NCBI GenBank assembly: GCA_026129095.1
Contig: JAHCIT010000010.1
Coordinates: 1 to 64,000 of the forward strand
Direction of reading: 5' to 3'
DNA length: 64,000 nt
Source: Deltaproteobacteria bacterium
GTDB taxonomy: Bacteria > JAGRBM01 > JAHCIT01
This document shows positions 9,140-16,916 of the stretch, one piece after another. The position numbers and the translations under genes were made by a program. Numbering within the stretch: position 1 is the stretch's first letter; every line of letters starts with the position of its first letter. The notes below the pieces were generated by a model. That model saw only the letters and a list, made by a program, of their open reading frames with translations, did no database searches and had not been told where the DNA came from.

Positions 9140-9819
9140 TTACGTTGCCAACGGAGTGGCCAGATCCGGAACACTGGTTCGGTTCCGATTGCGGTACTCG
9201 ACATATTGCCGGAGAGTCTTTCGCAGGTGCTCCTCGTTCAGGACAATTACACGGTCGGTGCACTCGCGTCGGATCGTGCCGATCTCCCGTTCAGCATAGG
9301 CGTTCACGACGGGCGTCCGGGGACGGATCGGCAACTCCCGGATATTCAGGTTGGCCGTTGCCTGGCGGAACTCCTCCCCGTAGATGCTGTCGTTGTCACG
9401 GATCAGAAAACGCGGTGCGGTGTCGTTAGGGAACGCCTGAACAAGCTGACGAGTGGTCCATTCGGCAGTGGGGCGATCGGTCACATTGAAGTGGATGATT
9501 TCCCGCCGGTCGGGGGACAGCATTACGAAACCATAGAGTACATCGAAGGTGACCGTGGGAACGGTAAAGCAGTCGCAGGCGACAATATCCTCGGCATGAT
9601 TTGTGACAAAGGTTTTCCAGATCTGGGGCGGCGGTCTGCGGGGATGGCGGACCCGGTATCTCTCGATTGTCGACTTGGCGACGTGGATACCAGGCATGGC
9701 CAGTTCGCCCTGGATTCGTGGCGACCCCAGAGCGGGTTGGCTCGGCTGATGTCCTGAATGATCCGGATAATATCAGGGTGAATCGAGGGCCGGTCGGGTT
9801 TCTGACGGCTCTTCACACC
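9140..9819 (-). pseudogene. frameshifted, truncated DDE transposase (integrase core) remnant
   Basis: Two reading frames together match one transposase of the rve integrase-core type. The upstream frame gives RPSIHPDIIRIIQDISRANP then LWG near 9732. The match continues one frame over with SPRIQGELAMPGIHVAKSTI and runs to 9140. A single missing base near 9725-9732 explains the switch. The catalytic acidic residues are still visible (the D of ACDCFTVP, the D of IRDND, the E of AEREIG). The N-terminal part is missing, and the usual C-terminal end is replaced by an early stop. No terminal inverted repeats or target duplication were found. It begins right at the stop of the AbiEii toxin gene. Confidence 0.8.
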
Positions 9820-10736
9820 TAGAAACGCCAAGGTCCGCCTGCACGCCATCGGGCTATCCATGTTTTTCCGGTTCCCTTCGCCGCTTCAATCAAGGGTCGA
9901 ACGAAACCAGTGATCTCTGCAATGACCGAGGGCAATCCCGGTTCGCCATCCAGCCCGGATTTTTTCAGGAACCCAGCCCACTGCCTCTGCTTCCCCGTAT
10001 CTTCGTAGAATGACGGCCCGAGCGCTTCAGGCAATGTATCCGGCAGCGGAGTTCCACGCCGCTCGAAGGTCGCCCGGACCGCCTGAACAAGTAGGCCGCC
10101 TTCGAACGAAAAGTTTCGTGAAAGGAACGCCAGATCGTAGAAATCCTTCATACGGCTGTTCACAAGTCCGAGCCTGACCATCGCTTCCAGTTTCTCGGCT
10201 ACGACTGTCTCCCGGGAATAAATCCTTATCTTCGGAGGCGGGGCATCCAGCAGTGCGGGCAGCTCCACATTTTCCGCGTCCGGTGTCATCGCATCTCCAA
10301 ATCCGATGTCCACCTGCACGCGAATGCGCGCAGTATCGAGATGTGCGAGCATTACCGCTCGCACGCCACCGTAGTCCTGATCTTCCCTTATCGGTCCCAC
10401 TTCCAGCGAACCCCGGTCAAACTCGATTCCGTCGTCCGTCGCCGGAATGGCCGCAATTTCCCCGAATATCCGGCGAATACGCGCTTCCCCGGGATCGCCA
10501 AAACCCAACAGATCGAGATCGCGCGTTGGGCGATGCGGCTTGCCGCTCCACAGGACGAACAGGGACGCACCCTTGAGGACGAACTGTTCCCGGTAGCTCG
10601 ATACCGAGAGCCGGTAGAGGAGCCGCTCGTTCGCATAACGGACCAGCAGGAGCTGGAAATCTTCTCCGCGTTCCTTGGCGAGCCGAAGAAGACGCGCCTT
10701 GACGGATCGGGCGGATTTCCCGGATGTGCCGCTCAT
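9819..10736 (-). CDS. abiEii: AbiEii/AbiGii-type nucleotidyltransferase toxin
   Basis: A 305-residue type IV toxin. The nucleotidyltransferase core is visible as LKGASLFVLWSGKPHRPTRDLDLL, with the conserved KGA and the TRDLD acidic pair; further conserved motifs are VAEKLEAMV and SRMKDFYDLAFL. The end, with GGPW close to the C-terminus, is the normal family terminus, so the gene appears intact although a transposase remnant starts at its stop codon. Known family members transfer nucleotides to targets, in some cases tRNA, and cause bacteriostasis. The gene overlaps its antitoxin gene by four bases. Confidence 0.92.
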   Translation of the reverse strand: MSGTSGKSARSVKARLLRLAKERGEDFQLLLVRYANERLLYRLSVSSYREQFVLKGASLFVLWSGKPHRPTRDLDLLGFGDPGEARIRRIFGEIAAIPATDDGIEFDRGSLEVGPIREDQDYGGVRAVMLAHLDTARIRVQVDIGFGDAMTPDAENVELPALLDAPPPKIRIYSRETVVAEKLEAMVRLGLVNSRMKDFYDLAFLSRNFSFEGGLLVQAVRATFERRGTPLPDTLPEALGPSFYEDTGKQRQWAGFLKKSGLDGEPGLPSVIAEITGFVRPLIEAAKGTGKTWIARWRAGGPWRF

Positions 10737-11338
10737 ACGAGTGCCTCCAGGTACGGTTTCATTACCGTGTAAATTCCATCGGCACGGGCGGCCGTGGTAA
10801 GGTTTCCCACACCGGCCCGGTATTTCCTCAAATAATCCTTCAGTGCCAAAAGCGCGGTTTCAAGGCCAACATCGTTCCGGTACCGGAAGCAGTCGGCAAC
10901 CGTCTTTGCCGGCGTCGTGACCCGCACGGTAGCCCCCTCAACAGTCCGCGACTCAACGCCATAAGTCCAGGCAGAGCCGCTGGCGCGTACGATCACCAAC
11001 GGAGGATACGCAACTTTCGGAGTGCGGGCGCGTGTCTCGATCATGCCCCAAACGGCATGCGGCGACTCGGTTGTGAGACCGTGTACCTGCAGCGCACTCA
11101 GCAGGCAGATCGTCATGTGCGGGACGCGCTTGCAGGCCTCGGCAAGCGTATGCAGTTCGGAAGCGGGCGCCTTCGCCGAACGGTAAAGCCCCCGGTCAAC
11201 GCGCTCGATCAGGCCTCGATCAGATAGCCGTTTCAGATACGCCCTTGGGATTCCGTACCGGTCGAGATCCCGGGCGCGAAACGGACCCGTTTCGGCAATC
11301 TTGAGGAGACGGGAGACATTGGTATGGAGCAGAGGCAT
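10733..11338 (-). CDS. abiEi: AbiEi-family antitoxin and autoregulator
   Basis: At 201 residues, the N-terminal winged helix (residues about 8-55, RARDLDRYGIPRAYLKRLSD then GLIERVDRGLYR) is the AbiEi_4/DUF4095-type antitoxin domain. The C-terminal part (TPAKTVADCFRYRNDVGLE, ALKDYLRK) is the domain that is needed for antitoxicity in studied members. AbiEi proteins bind inverted repeats in their own promoter. A perfect palindrome sits three bases before this ATG. The four-base overlap with the toxin gene ensures that the antitoxin is made first. Confidence 0.9.
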   Translation of the reverse strand: MPLLHTNVSRLLKIAETGPFRARDLDRYGIPRAYLKRLSDRGLIERVDRGLYRSAKAPASELHTLAEACKRVPHMTICLLSALQVHGLTTESPHAVWGMIETRARTPKVAYPPLVIVRASGSAWTYGVESRTVEGATVRVTTPAKTVADCFRYRNDVGLETALLALKDYLRKYRAGVGNLTTAARADGIYTVMKPYLEALV

Positions 11339-11341
11339 GAT

Positions 11342-11376
11342 ACTATACGTATAGTTTTATTTTTATTAATATTCAA
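11342..11376 (-). promoter_or_regulatory. abiE promoter with 14-bp palindromic operator
   Basis: On the minus strand TTGAAT (11371-11376) and TATACG (11348-11353) are 17 bases apart. The -10 box lies inside the perfect palindrome ACTATACGTATAGT (11342-11355), so a bound AbiEi dimer would cover it. Nine bases separate the -10 box from the ATG, which implies a very short or absent 5' leader. The surrounding DNA is strongly A/T-rich compared with the flanks. Confidence 0.65.
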
Positions 11377-11480
11377 TATGTATCACCTGCTTACCTGCTC
11401 TAAGTCGGCACCTCAACTCCTATCCTTCTCCTCCTCGGACTTGGGAAATCACACCGACACTGAGATTTTTACGCGACTCC

Positions 11481-11501
11481 GTACAACCTAAGTACAACCT
11501 A
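11481..11501. repeat. short direct repeats, possible recombinase arm sites
   Basis: GTACAACCTA occurs at 11481-11490 and again at 11492-11501 with an 11-bp period, and a related GTAACCTA lies at 11554-11561. They lie 115-135 bp from the tRNA fragment at the presumed island end. Arm-type sites of tyrosine recombinases often look like this, but no integrase gene is in the window, so the role is inference. Confidence 0.35.
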
Positions 11502-11615
11502 TCCGGCGGAAACCGGTGTTTTCAGGCAGACGCCGGCGGATTTCAAAACCTGCGTAACCTATTGATCTCCGGACGGTTCCGGATCGTCATTGACATCTGT
11601 GGAAACTCCCTCGGC

Positions 11616-11664
11616 CGGTCTCATAAGCCGTAGGTCGAGGGTTCGAGTCCCTCCCCAGCCACCA
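11616..11664 (+). other. 3' fragment of a tRNA-Met(CAT) gene, probable attachment site
   Basis: The anticodon arm (CGGT-CTCATAA-GCCG), variable loop, T arm (GAGGG-TTCGAGT-CCCTC), acceptor strand CCCAGCC and encoded ACCA end are all present. The 5' acceptor strand GGCTGGG and the D arm are absent upstream, so this is not a functional tRNA gene. Elements that integrate into tRNA 3' ends leave such a copy at the distal end. The orientation places the island to the left and the intact tRNA gene beyond the left window edge. The 11339-11787 gap contains, besides this, only the abiE promoter and the short repeats. Confidence 0.75.
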
Positions 11665-11787
11665 GTCCAAGTCGTTGAAACTACGGACTAGTTCATGTTC
11701 TGCTGGAGCCATCCCTGTTCTGGCATCGTGGTATTTGGCGCTAGGGTAGTTTCAGGATCGGGAGCCGTTCCGGATTTAGGAGTCCCC

Positions 11788-12357
11788 ATGATGAGACGAC
11801 TGGCCATGGCAATCGCTGCGTTTTCCCTCTGCACCTGGAGCAGTCCGGTTTCCAGTGCGGACCCGGTCCCGCCAGACGCCAAGCCGGGATTTTTTGGTCT
11901 TGAAACCCGCACGCTGGAAGGGGAGCCGGTGAGTTTGGGGCAGTATGCCGGCAAGGTCGCTCTGGTCGTGAATGTGGCGAGCAGGTGCGGGTTCACGTCC
12001 CAGTATGCGGGGCTCGAAAAGCTGTACCAGGACTACAAGGACCGGGGGCTGGTCGTCCTTGGGTTTCCGAGCAATGAGTTCGGCAGCCAGGAGCCCGGCA
12101 CTCCGGAAGAAATCCGCACATTCTGCGAGCGGAAATACCAGGTGACATTCCCCATGTTCGAAAAGGTAAGGACCAAGCCCGGCCCTGAACAATCACCGGT
12201 TTATGCGTTCCTGACGAAAAGCGGAGAAGTCCCGGGCTGGAACTTCGGCAAATACCTTGTCGGCAAGGACGGGCAGGTGAAAGCCTACTATTCCGCCCTG
12301 ACCAAGCCGGAATCGGGAAAACTCATTAAGGCCATAGAAACGGAACTTTCCCGGTAG
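11788..12357 (+). CDS. periplasmic glutathione peroxidase
   Basis: A thiol peroxidase that reduces hydroperoxides. The active site is complete: C67 in NVASRCGFTSQY, Q101 in NEFGSQEPG and W151-N152 in WNFGKYLVG. Cys replaces selenocysteine, as in most bacteria, so thioredoxin rather than glutathione may be the reductant. Residues 1-24 form a signal peptide ending SSADP, so it is exported, which is less common than the cytosolic form. I chose the ATG at 11788 (TAGGAG seven bases upstream) over an in-frame ATG at 11695, which would bury the signal peptide. It is the first gene to the right of the tRNA fragment. Confidence 0.92.
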   Translation: MMRRLAMAIAAFSLCTWSSPVSSADPVPPDAKPGFFGLETRTLEGEPVSLGQYAGKVALVVNVASRCGFTSQYAGLEKLYQDYKDRGLVVLGFPSNEFGSQEPGTPEEIRTFCERKYQVTFPMFEKVRTKPGPEQSPVYAFLTKSGEVPGWNFGKYLVGKDGQVKAYYSALTKPESGKLIKAIETELSR

Positions 12358-12502
12358 TTTCGCCGGGCAGACTCCAGCGGAATCTCCCGCCACCGTTTTG
12401 ATGCCGTATTTGTGGCCCTACCGAAACGGGTGGAACGCTGGCGCTTGTGCGCATCCCGTGAAAGGATGACCAACAGCACGCTGCCCGGAAAGGCCGTTCA
12501 TT

Positions 12503-13708
12503 ATGGATTTCGAGTTTTCTGAACAGGTGAAAACCGCCGTCGGCATGGTGACGGAGTTTGTTGACAAGGAGCTGATCCCGCTCGAGGGGGAACTATTGGC
12601 GCGCGGATTCAATGCGATGATGCCGGTGATACGGGAAAAGCAGCGGCTGGTCCGGCAGATGGGGCTGTGGGCACCGGGGTTCCCGAAGGATCTGGGTGGA
12701 CTGGGGCTAAAGGTCGCCGAGTTTGCGCCGGTTTCGGAAGCACTGGGCCGTAGTCCGCTCGGCCATTTCGTTTTCTGGTGCCAGGCCCCGGATGCTGGAA
12801 ATGTCGAGATACTCCACCGTTACGGGACGGAGGAGCAGAAAAGACAGTATCTGGAACCGCTCATCGCGGGGGAAATCCGGAGCTGCTTTTCCATGACCGA
12901 ACCGGAGATGCCCGGATCGAACCCGGTCATGCTGGAGACAACAGCTGTAAAGGATGGCGACAGCTACGTCATCAATGGACAGAAGTGGTTCACCAGTTCG
13001 GCCGATGGAGCAAAGTTTGCCATTGTCATGGCAGTCACGAACCCGGACTCTCCGCCGCACCTCAGGGCCAGCATGATCATCGTTCCGACGGATGCCCCCG
13101 GTTTCAACCGGGTGCGGAACATCTCGATCATGGGCCATGCGGGGGAAGGGTATGCAAGCCACGCTGAAATCCTGTACCAGTCCTGCCGTGTGCCGGTCAC
13201 GAACCGGCTCGGTGGTGAGGGAATGGGCTTCGTGATCGCGCAGGACCGGCTCGGGCCGGGACGCATCCATCATTGCATGCGGTGGATTGGCATCTGCCGC
13301 CGGTCGCTGGAACTGTTGTGCGCGCGGGCGGCCGAACGCAGGATTGACGAAGATGGCCGGACGCTCGCGACCCGGCAGACGATCCAGACCTGGGTTGCTG
13401 AGGCGGAGGCTGGAATCCAGGCGGCCCGGCTGATGACGCTGCATGCCGCATGGAAGATCGATACTCAGGGTGCCAAGGCTGCCCGGAACGAAATATCCGC
13501 CATCAAGTTTACCGTGGCCAACACCATGCAGCAGATCATCGACCGCGCCATTCAGGTTCATGGCGGACTCGGGATGACCGATGACACCATACTGTCATAT
13601 TACTGGCGGCACGAGCGGGCAGCCCGGATCTATGACGGGGCCGATGAGGTCCACAAAACGAGTCTCGGCAAGCGGATACTGGACAGTTATGTGAAAAGAC
13701 AGCGGTAG
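12503..13708 (+). CDS. acyl-CoA dehydrogenase, ACAD10/11-like
   Basis: A flavoprotein of 401 residues with the normal acyl-CoA dehydrogenase order: helical N-terminal domain, middle beta domain (CFSMTEPEMPGSNP, FTSSADGAKF) and C-terminal helical domain (IQVHGGLGMTDDTILSYYWR). The segment where many family members carry the catalytic Glu reads YDGADEVHK, with Asp, which I recall as typical of the ACAD10/11 branch. Only 16 bp separate it from the next open frame, and its neighbour is an APH-like kinase. The two would therefore correspond to the domains that are fused in animal ACAD10/11. Confidence 0.9.
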   Translation: MDFEFSEQVKTAVGMVTEFVDKELIPLEGELLARGFNAMMPVIREKQRLVRQMGLWAPGFPKDLGGLGLKVAEFAPVSEALGRSPLGHFVFWCQAPDAGNVEILHRYGTEEQKRQYLEPLIAGEIRSCFSMTEPEMPGSNPVMLETTAVKDGDSYVINGQKWFTSSADGAKFAIVMAVTNPDSPPHLRASMIIVPTDAPGFNRVRNISIMGHAGEGYASHAEILYQSCRVPVTNRLGGEGMGFVIAQDRLGPGRIHHCMRWIGICRRSLELLCARAAERRIDEDGRTLATRQTIQTWVAEAEAGIQAARLMTLHAAWKIDTQGAKAARNEISAIKFTVANTMQQIIDRAIQVHGGLGMTDDTILSYYWRHERAARIYDGADEVHKTSLGKRILDSYVKRQR

Positions 13709-13751
13709 TTCCCCCGGCCAGGCTGTGGCGGAGGATGAGGAGGGACCGGAA

Positions 13752-14840
13752 TTGAGCACACCTGACAGTCCCGCTGGCGGGCTTGGACCCGTACGGGAGG
13801 CGCATCGCTTTGATGAGGCCGCACTTGGCGAGTTCGCTCGCCGGCATGTCCCCGGTTTTGAGGGGCCGCTTGTGGTGCAGCAGTTCGAGGGCGGGCAGTC
13901 AAATCCGACTTTCCTGCTGCAGACGCCGGGCCGTCAATACATCCTTCGCAAGAAACCGCCGGGACAGCTTCTTCCATCTGCACATGCCATTGAGCGTGAA
14001 TACCGGATATTGAAGGCGCTGGAACCCACGGGCGTGCCGGTACCGAAGGTCCATGTGCTTTGTGAGGATCCTGCTGTTATCGGGACGCCTTTTTATGTGA
14101 TGGAACGGGTTGAAGGCAGGATATTCCGAAATCCCACCATGCCGGAAGCCAGATCGCCCGATGAGCGCCGTGGGATTTATTTGGATATGGCCAGGGTACT
14201 TGCCCGGATTCACAAGGTGGACTGGAAAGCTGCCGGACTGGAAGGGTACGGCAAGACCGGCAACTACATGCTCCGGCAGATCGAGCGGTGGACGGCCCAG
14301 TATGAAGCCACCCGGACGGATACTATCGACAGCATGGAAAAGCTGATTCGCTGGATGCCGGATAACGTGCCGGATGCCGGGCACCTGACGATCGCCCACG
14401 GCGACTACCGGCTCGAAAACCTGATAATTCACCCGCAGGAGCCGCACGCAGTCGCCGTTCTGGACTGGGAACTTTCGACTCTCGGCCATCCGCTGGCCGA
14501 CCTGGCGTACTGCTGCATGCTGTATCACCTGCCACCCAACCCTTCGAGCGGAAATCTGGGCGCTTCCAGCGGCCTTATGGGGACGAATTTTGTGGGACTT
14601 GGCATCCCTCCGGAAAAGGATTTCATCAGTGCCTATGCGGCGGAGATGGGTGATAGCGGCGGGGTGGCAGACTATGATTTTTTCGTCGCTTTCGGGATGT
14701 TCCGGCTCGCTGCCATCGTGCAGGGGGTGTACAAGCGCGGGCTTGATGGAAATGCCAGTTCGACAAAGGCCGCAACCTACGGCCCGATCGTGAAATTCCT
14801 GGCTGATGCGGCAATGCATCAGTTGAAAGGCCGGCTGTAG
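13752..14840 (+). CDS. APH-like phosphotransferase, putative 4-hydroxyacyl-CoA kinase
   Basis: The protein-kinase-like APH fold is clear: FEGGQSNPTFLLQTPG (nucleotide loop), YILRKKPPG (Lys), the catalytic loop HGDYRLENLIIH and the metal site VLDWELSTLGHPLADLAY. The TTG at 13752 has an AGGAGG eight bases upstream; a GTG at 13725 is in frame but has no such site. This subfamily is commonly annotated as aminoglycoside phosphotransferase. Beside an ACAD10/11-like dehydrogenase, phosphorylation of hydroxyacyl-CoA is more likely than drug resistance, by analogy with LvaA and ACAD10/11. Confidence 0.88.
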   Translation: MSTPDSPAGGLGPVREAHRFDEAALGEFARRHVPGFEGPLVVQQFEGGQSNPTFLLQTPGRQYILRKKPPGQLLPSAHAIEREYRILKALEPTGVPVPKVHVLCEDPAVIGTPFYVMERVEGRIFRNPTMPEARSPDERRGIYLDMARVLARIHKVDWKAAGLEGYGKTGNYMLRQIERWTAQYEATRTDTIDSMEKLIRWMPDNVPDAGHLTIAHGDYRLENLIIHPQEPHAVAVLDWELSTLGHPLADLAYCCMLYHLPPNPSSGNLGASSGLMGTNFVGLGIPPEKDFISAYAAEMGDSGGVADYDFFVAFGMFRLAAIVQGVYKRGLDGNASSTKAATYGPIVKFLADAAMHQLKGRL

Positions 14841-14924
14841 GAAGAATCTAGGGCATATTCTCCTACGCCCTTGAGAGGCTTAAACCCGTTTTGGGGCACG
14901 CTCCCCCAGATTCTGCTTATTTAC

Positions 14925-14953
14925 TTGACACCCGACCGAACGGTCGGTAAGGT
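14925..14953 (+). promoter_or_regulatory. promoter/operator of the TetR-diiron protein operon
   Basis: TTGACA (14925-14930) is followed by the inverted repeat ACCGA-ACGG-TCGGT (14935-14948) exactly where the promoter spacer should be. A weak -10 (TAAGGT, 14948-14953) completes the site. The repeat has the size and form of TetR-family operators, and the regulator gene starts 39 bp further on, so autoregulation is likely. Confidence 0.6.
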
Positions 14954-14991
14954 GACTTGGGTCAGTTACGTGGAGGTAATTACTCAACGTC

Positions 14992-15669
14992 ATGTCGGCG
15001 GCCGAGACTACCAAAACCCCCCATATCGTGCGGCACCCTTCCCAGGACCGCATCTTGGACGTCTGCGAGCAGCTTTTTGCAGACCGGGGCTTCTCAGGCG
15101 TGGGGCTGGCTGAAGTTGCCGAGCGGGCGGGACTTTCCAAGTCGAGCCTGTTTCACCATTTCAAGAGCAAGACGGAGATCTATGCCTCGGTGCTGGAACG
15201 CCTTTTCAAGCGGCTGCATGAGGCACTGGAAGCCGAGATCAATGTGGCCGCCGGGCCTTGGGCACAACTCGACCGGGTAGTGGATATCTGGGTCGGTTTC
15301 ATGGCCGACAACCCGAATACGGCGAAGCTCCTGCTCCGGTCGATGGTCGAGCGTGACTTCGAGGATGAAGGGCTTACCCGCGAGGAACTGGCCCGGCGTC
15401 ACGGACTTTACATGCGGCTGATCATCCAGCGCGTGATTGTGCTGATGAAAACCGGAATCGAGCAGGGTGCCTTCCGCCAGCAGCCGGTCGGGCACTTCGT
15501 GCAGACACTGATTGGCGCAACGATATTCCATTTCGCCTCGGGCGAATTCGGGAAGGACATGCTGGGGGGCGACATTTTTGAGCCCCGCCGCGTGGAGGCG
15601 CGCAAGACCGAAATGAAGAATTTCCTCCGCCACGGACTCGGATACGGGCCGGGAGCGAAGGACAGTTAA
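14992..15669 (+). CDS. TetR/AcrR-family regulator
   Basis: Residues about 12-60 are a TetR helix-turn-helix (RILDVCEQLFADRGFSGVGL, AERAGLSKSSLFHHFKSKTE). The remaining helices form the ligand and dimer domain; RMTEMKNF-like C-terminal helices follow TLIGATIFHF. The GGAGG lies 15 bases before the ATG, which is longer than ideal, but no other start is in frame nearby. It is followed after 20 bp by the diiron protein gene with its own AAGGAG, and both end at the terminator at 16801. It may also control the ACAD/kinase genes upstream. Confidence 0.88.
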   Translation: MSAAETTKTPHIVRHPSQDRILDVCEQLFADRGFSGVGLAEVAERAGLSKSSLFHHFKSKTEIYASVLERLFKRLHEALEAEINVAAGPWAQLDRVVDIWVGFMADNPNTAKLLLRSMVERDFEDEGLTREELARRHGLYMRLIIQRVIVLMKTGIEQGAFRQQPVGHFVQTLIGATIFHFASGEFGKDMLGGDIFEPRRVEARKTEMKNFLRHGLGYGPGAKDS

Positions 15670-15689
15670 CCCACCCAAGGAGACCCATT

Positions 15690-16778
15690 ATGGAACTGCT
15701 CAATCCTGAACACCGCAAGATGTATGGCAAGTTCGCCGGTATCGAATGGAACGACCAGACGGAGATCAAGCGGATGCGCTCCCAGCTCGACTTTGATGCG
15801 CCGCTGGAGGTTTCATGGGACTGGGACTACGTGGGGGAGGCGGAGGAACTTCGCCGGTTATACGAGATCAGCAAGGTCCGCCAGTGGAATGCGGAAACCG
15901 ATCTCGACTGGAAAATCAGCATAGATCCCGCCGCCCACTGGGGCATGGACCCGAAGTATTCGGTCATCTGCCAGCTTCTCAAGCTGGGCGGTGCCAGTGA
16001 AGCACAGCAGCGCGAGGCTGCCTGGGAAAACATGGCCTATATCTGCTCCCAGCTTCTTCATGGAGAGCAGGCAGCGCTCCAGATATGCGGCCAGCTTACC
16101 AATACCTGCCCCGACATCGACATGAAGTTCTACGCTGGCGCGCAGACTTTCGATGAAGTTCGCCATATTGAGGCTTTCGCCAAGTTCCTTCAGAGAAAGG
16201 TGGGAAAGATCTATCCCGTCGATCCCAACATCAAGTTTCTGCTCGAGGAACTGCTCAAGGCCGATTCATGGCAGAAAAAGACTCTCGGCATGCAGACCCT
16301 GTTCGAGGGAATGGCTCTCGGCATCATGGGCATGCTGGAGGATGGAACGGATATCCCCTTCCTGAAAGAGATGCTGAAGCGCGTCCGGCTGGACGAGTCC
16401 CGTCATGCAGCTTTCGGTATCATCAGCATGAAAATGACGATGGAGTCGGCGGAGACTTCGCCGGAACTGAAAGCTGAACTTGAGGACTGGGCTTTCGGCA
16501 TTCTGGAATGCCTGAATGCCGGCCAGTATCATGGACCCCTGTCGGAGCTGGGCCCCAAATATGGCATTAACGCCTCGGCCGTGACACCGGTGCTGTACCA
16601 CAGCAAGGATGCCATCGAGGCGAAGTCGCTCATGTATACCCACGCCGTGATTCCGCACCTGAAGAAGCTCGGCCTCATTACCGAGCGCACGGCGGGTAAA
16701 TACCGGGAGATCGGTCTCGTCAAGGATATGGACAAGATCAGCACCGAGTCCCGGGTGACCCAGGGTGCATTCGACTGA
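15690..16778 (+). CDS. ferritin-like diiron protein, putative oxidase/oxygenase
   Basis: At 362 residues it carries a complete R2-like diiron site in two symmetrical halves: E126 with E156-V-R-H159 (FDEVRH), and E206 with E236-S-R-H239 (LDESRHAAFG). The spacing between the paired glutamates is identical (29 residues). Such four-helix proteins include ribonucleotide reductase R2, acyl-ACP desaturases and AurF-type N-oxygenases. I cannot choose among the last groups, but a lipid or acyl substrate fits the neighbouring acyl-CoA dehydrogenase. It is probably controlled by the TetR protein encoded directly upstream. Confidence 0.8.
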   Translation: MELLNPEHRKMYGKFAGIEWNDQTEIKRMRSQLDFDAPLEVSWDWDYVGEAEELRRLYEISKVRQWNAETDLDWKISIDPAAHWGMDPKYSVICQLLKLGGASEAQQREAAWENMAYICSQLLHGEQAALQICGQLTNTCPDIDMKFYAGAQTFDEVRHIEAFAKFLQRKVGKIYPVDPNIKFLLEELLKADSWQKKTLGMQTLFEGMALGIMGMLEDGTDIPFLKEMLKRVRLDESRHAAFGIISMKMTMESAETSPELKAELEDWAFGILECLNAGQYHGPLSELGPKYGINASAVTPVLYHSKDAIEAKSLMYTHAVIPHLKKLGLITERTAGKYREIGLVKDMDKISTESRVTQGAFD

Positions 16779-16800
16779 AGTTGAAACCGGTTCAGCCGGA

Positions 16801-16830
16801 AAAGGGCGTCTCTATTGAGACGCCCTTTTT
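16801..16830 (+). terminator. strong intrinsic terminator
   Basis: A perfect stem GGGCGTCTC (16804-16812), loop TATT and GAGACGCCC (16817-16825) are followed by TTTTT. Flanking AAA and TTT extend the pairing to 12 bp. It closes the TetR-diiron protein operon. Confidence 0.92.
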
Positions 16831-16916
16831 CATTGTCGGATATGACAGGTGCCTGTTTACACAATCCACATGGCGGGCGATGATGGGAAGAGGACAAGAG
16901 GAGAGGAGCGGACACC

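Noticed and set aside
9819-9860. AbiEii truncated by the transposase insertion
   Set aside because: The toxin ends with the normal family terminus containing GGPW, so it is complete; only the transposase is damaged.
11570-11664. complete tRNA gene
   Set aside because: The 5' acceptor strand and D arm cannot be found upstream of the anticodon arm, so it is only a 3' fragment.
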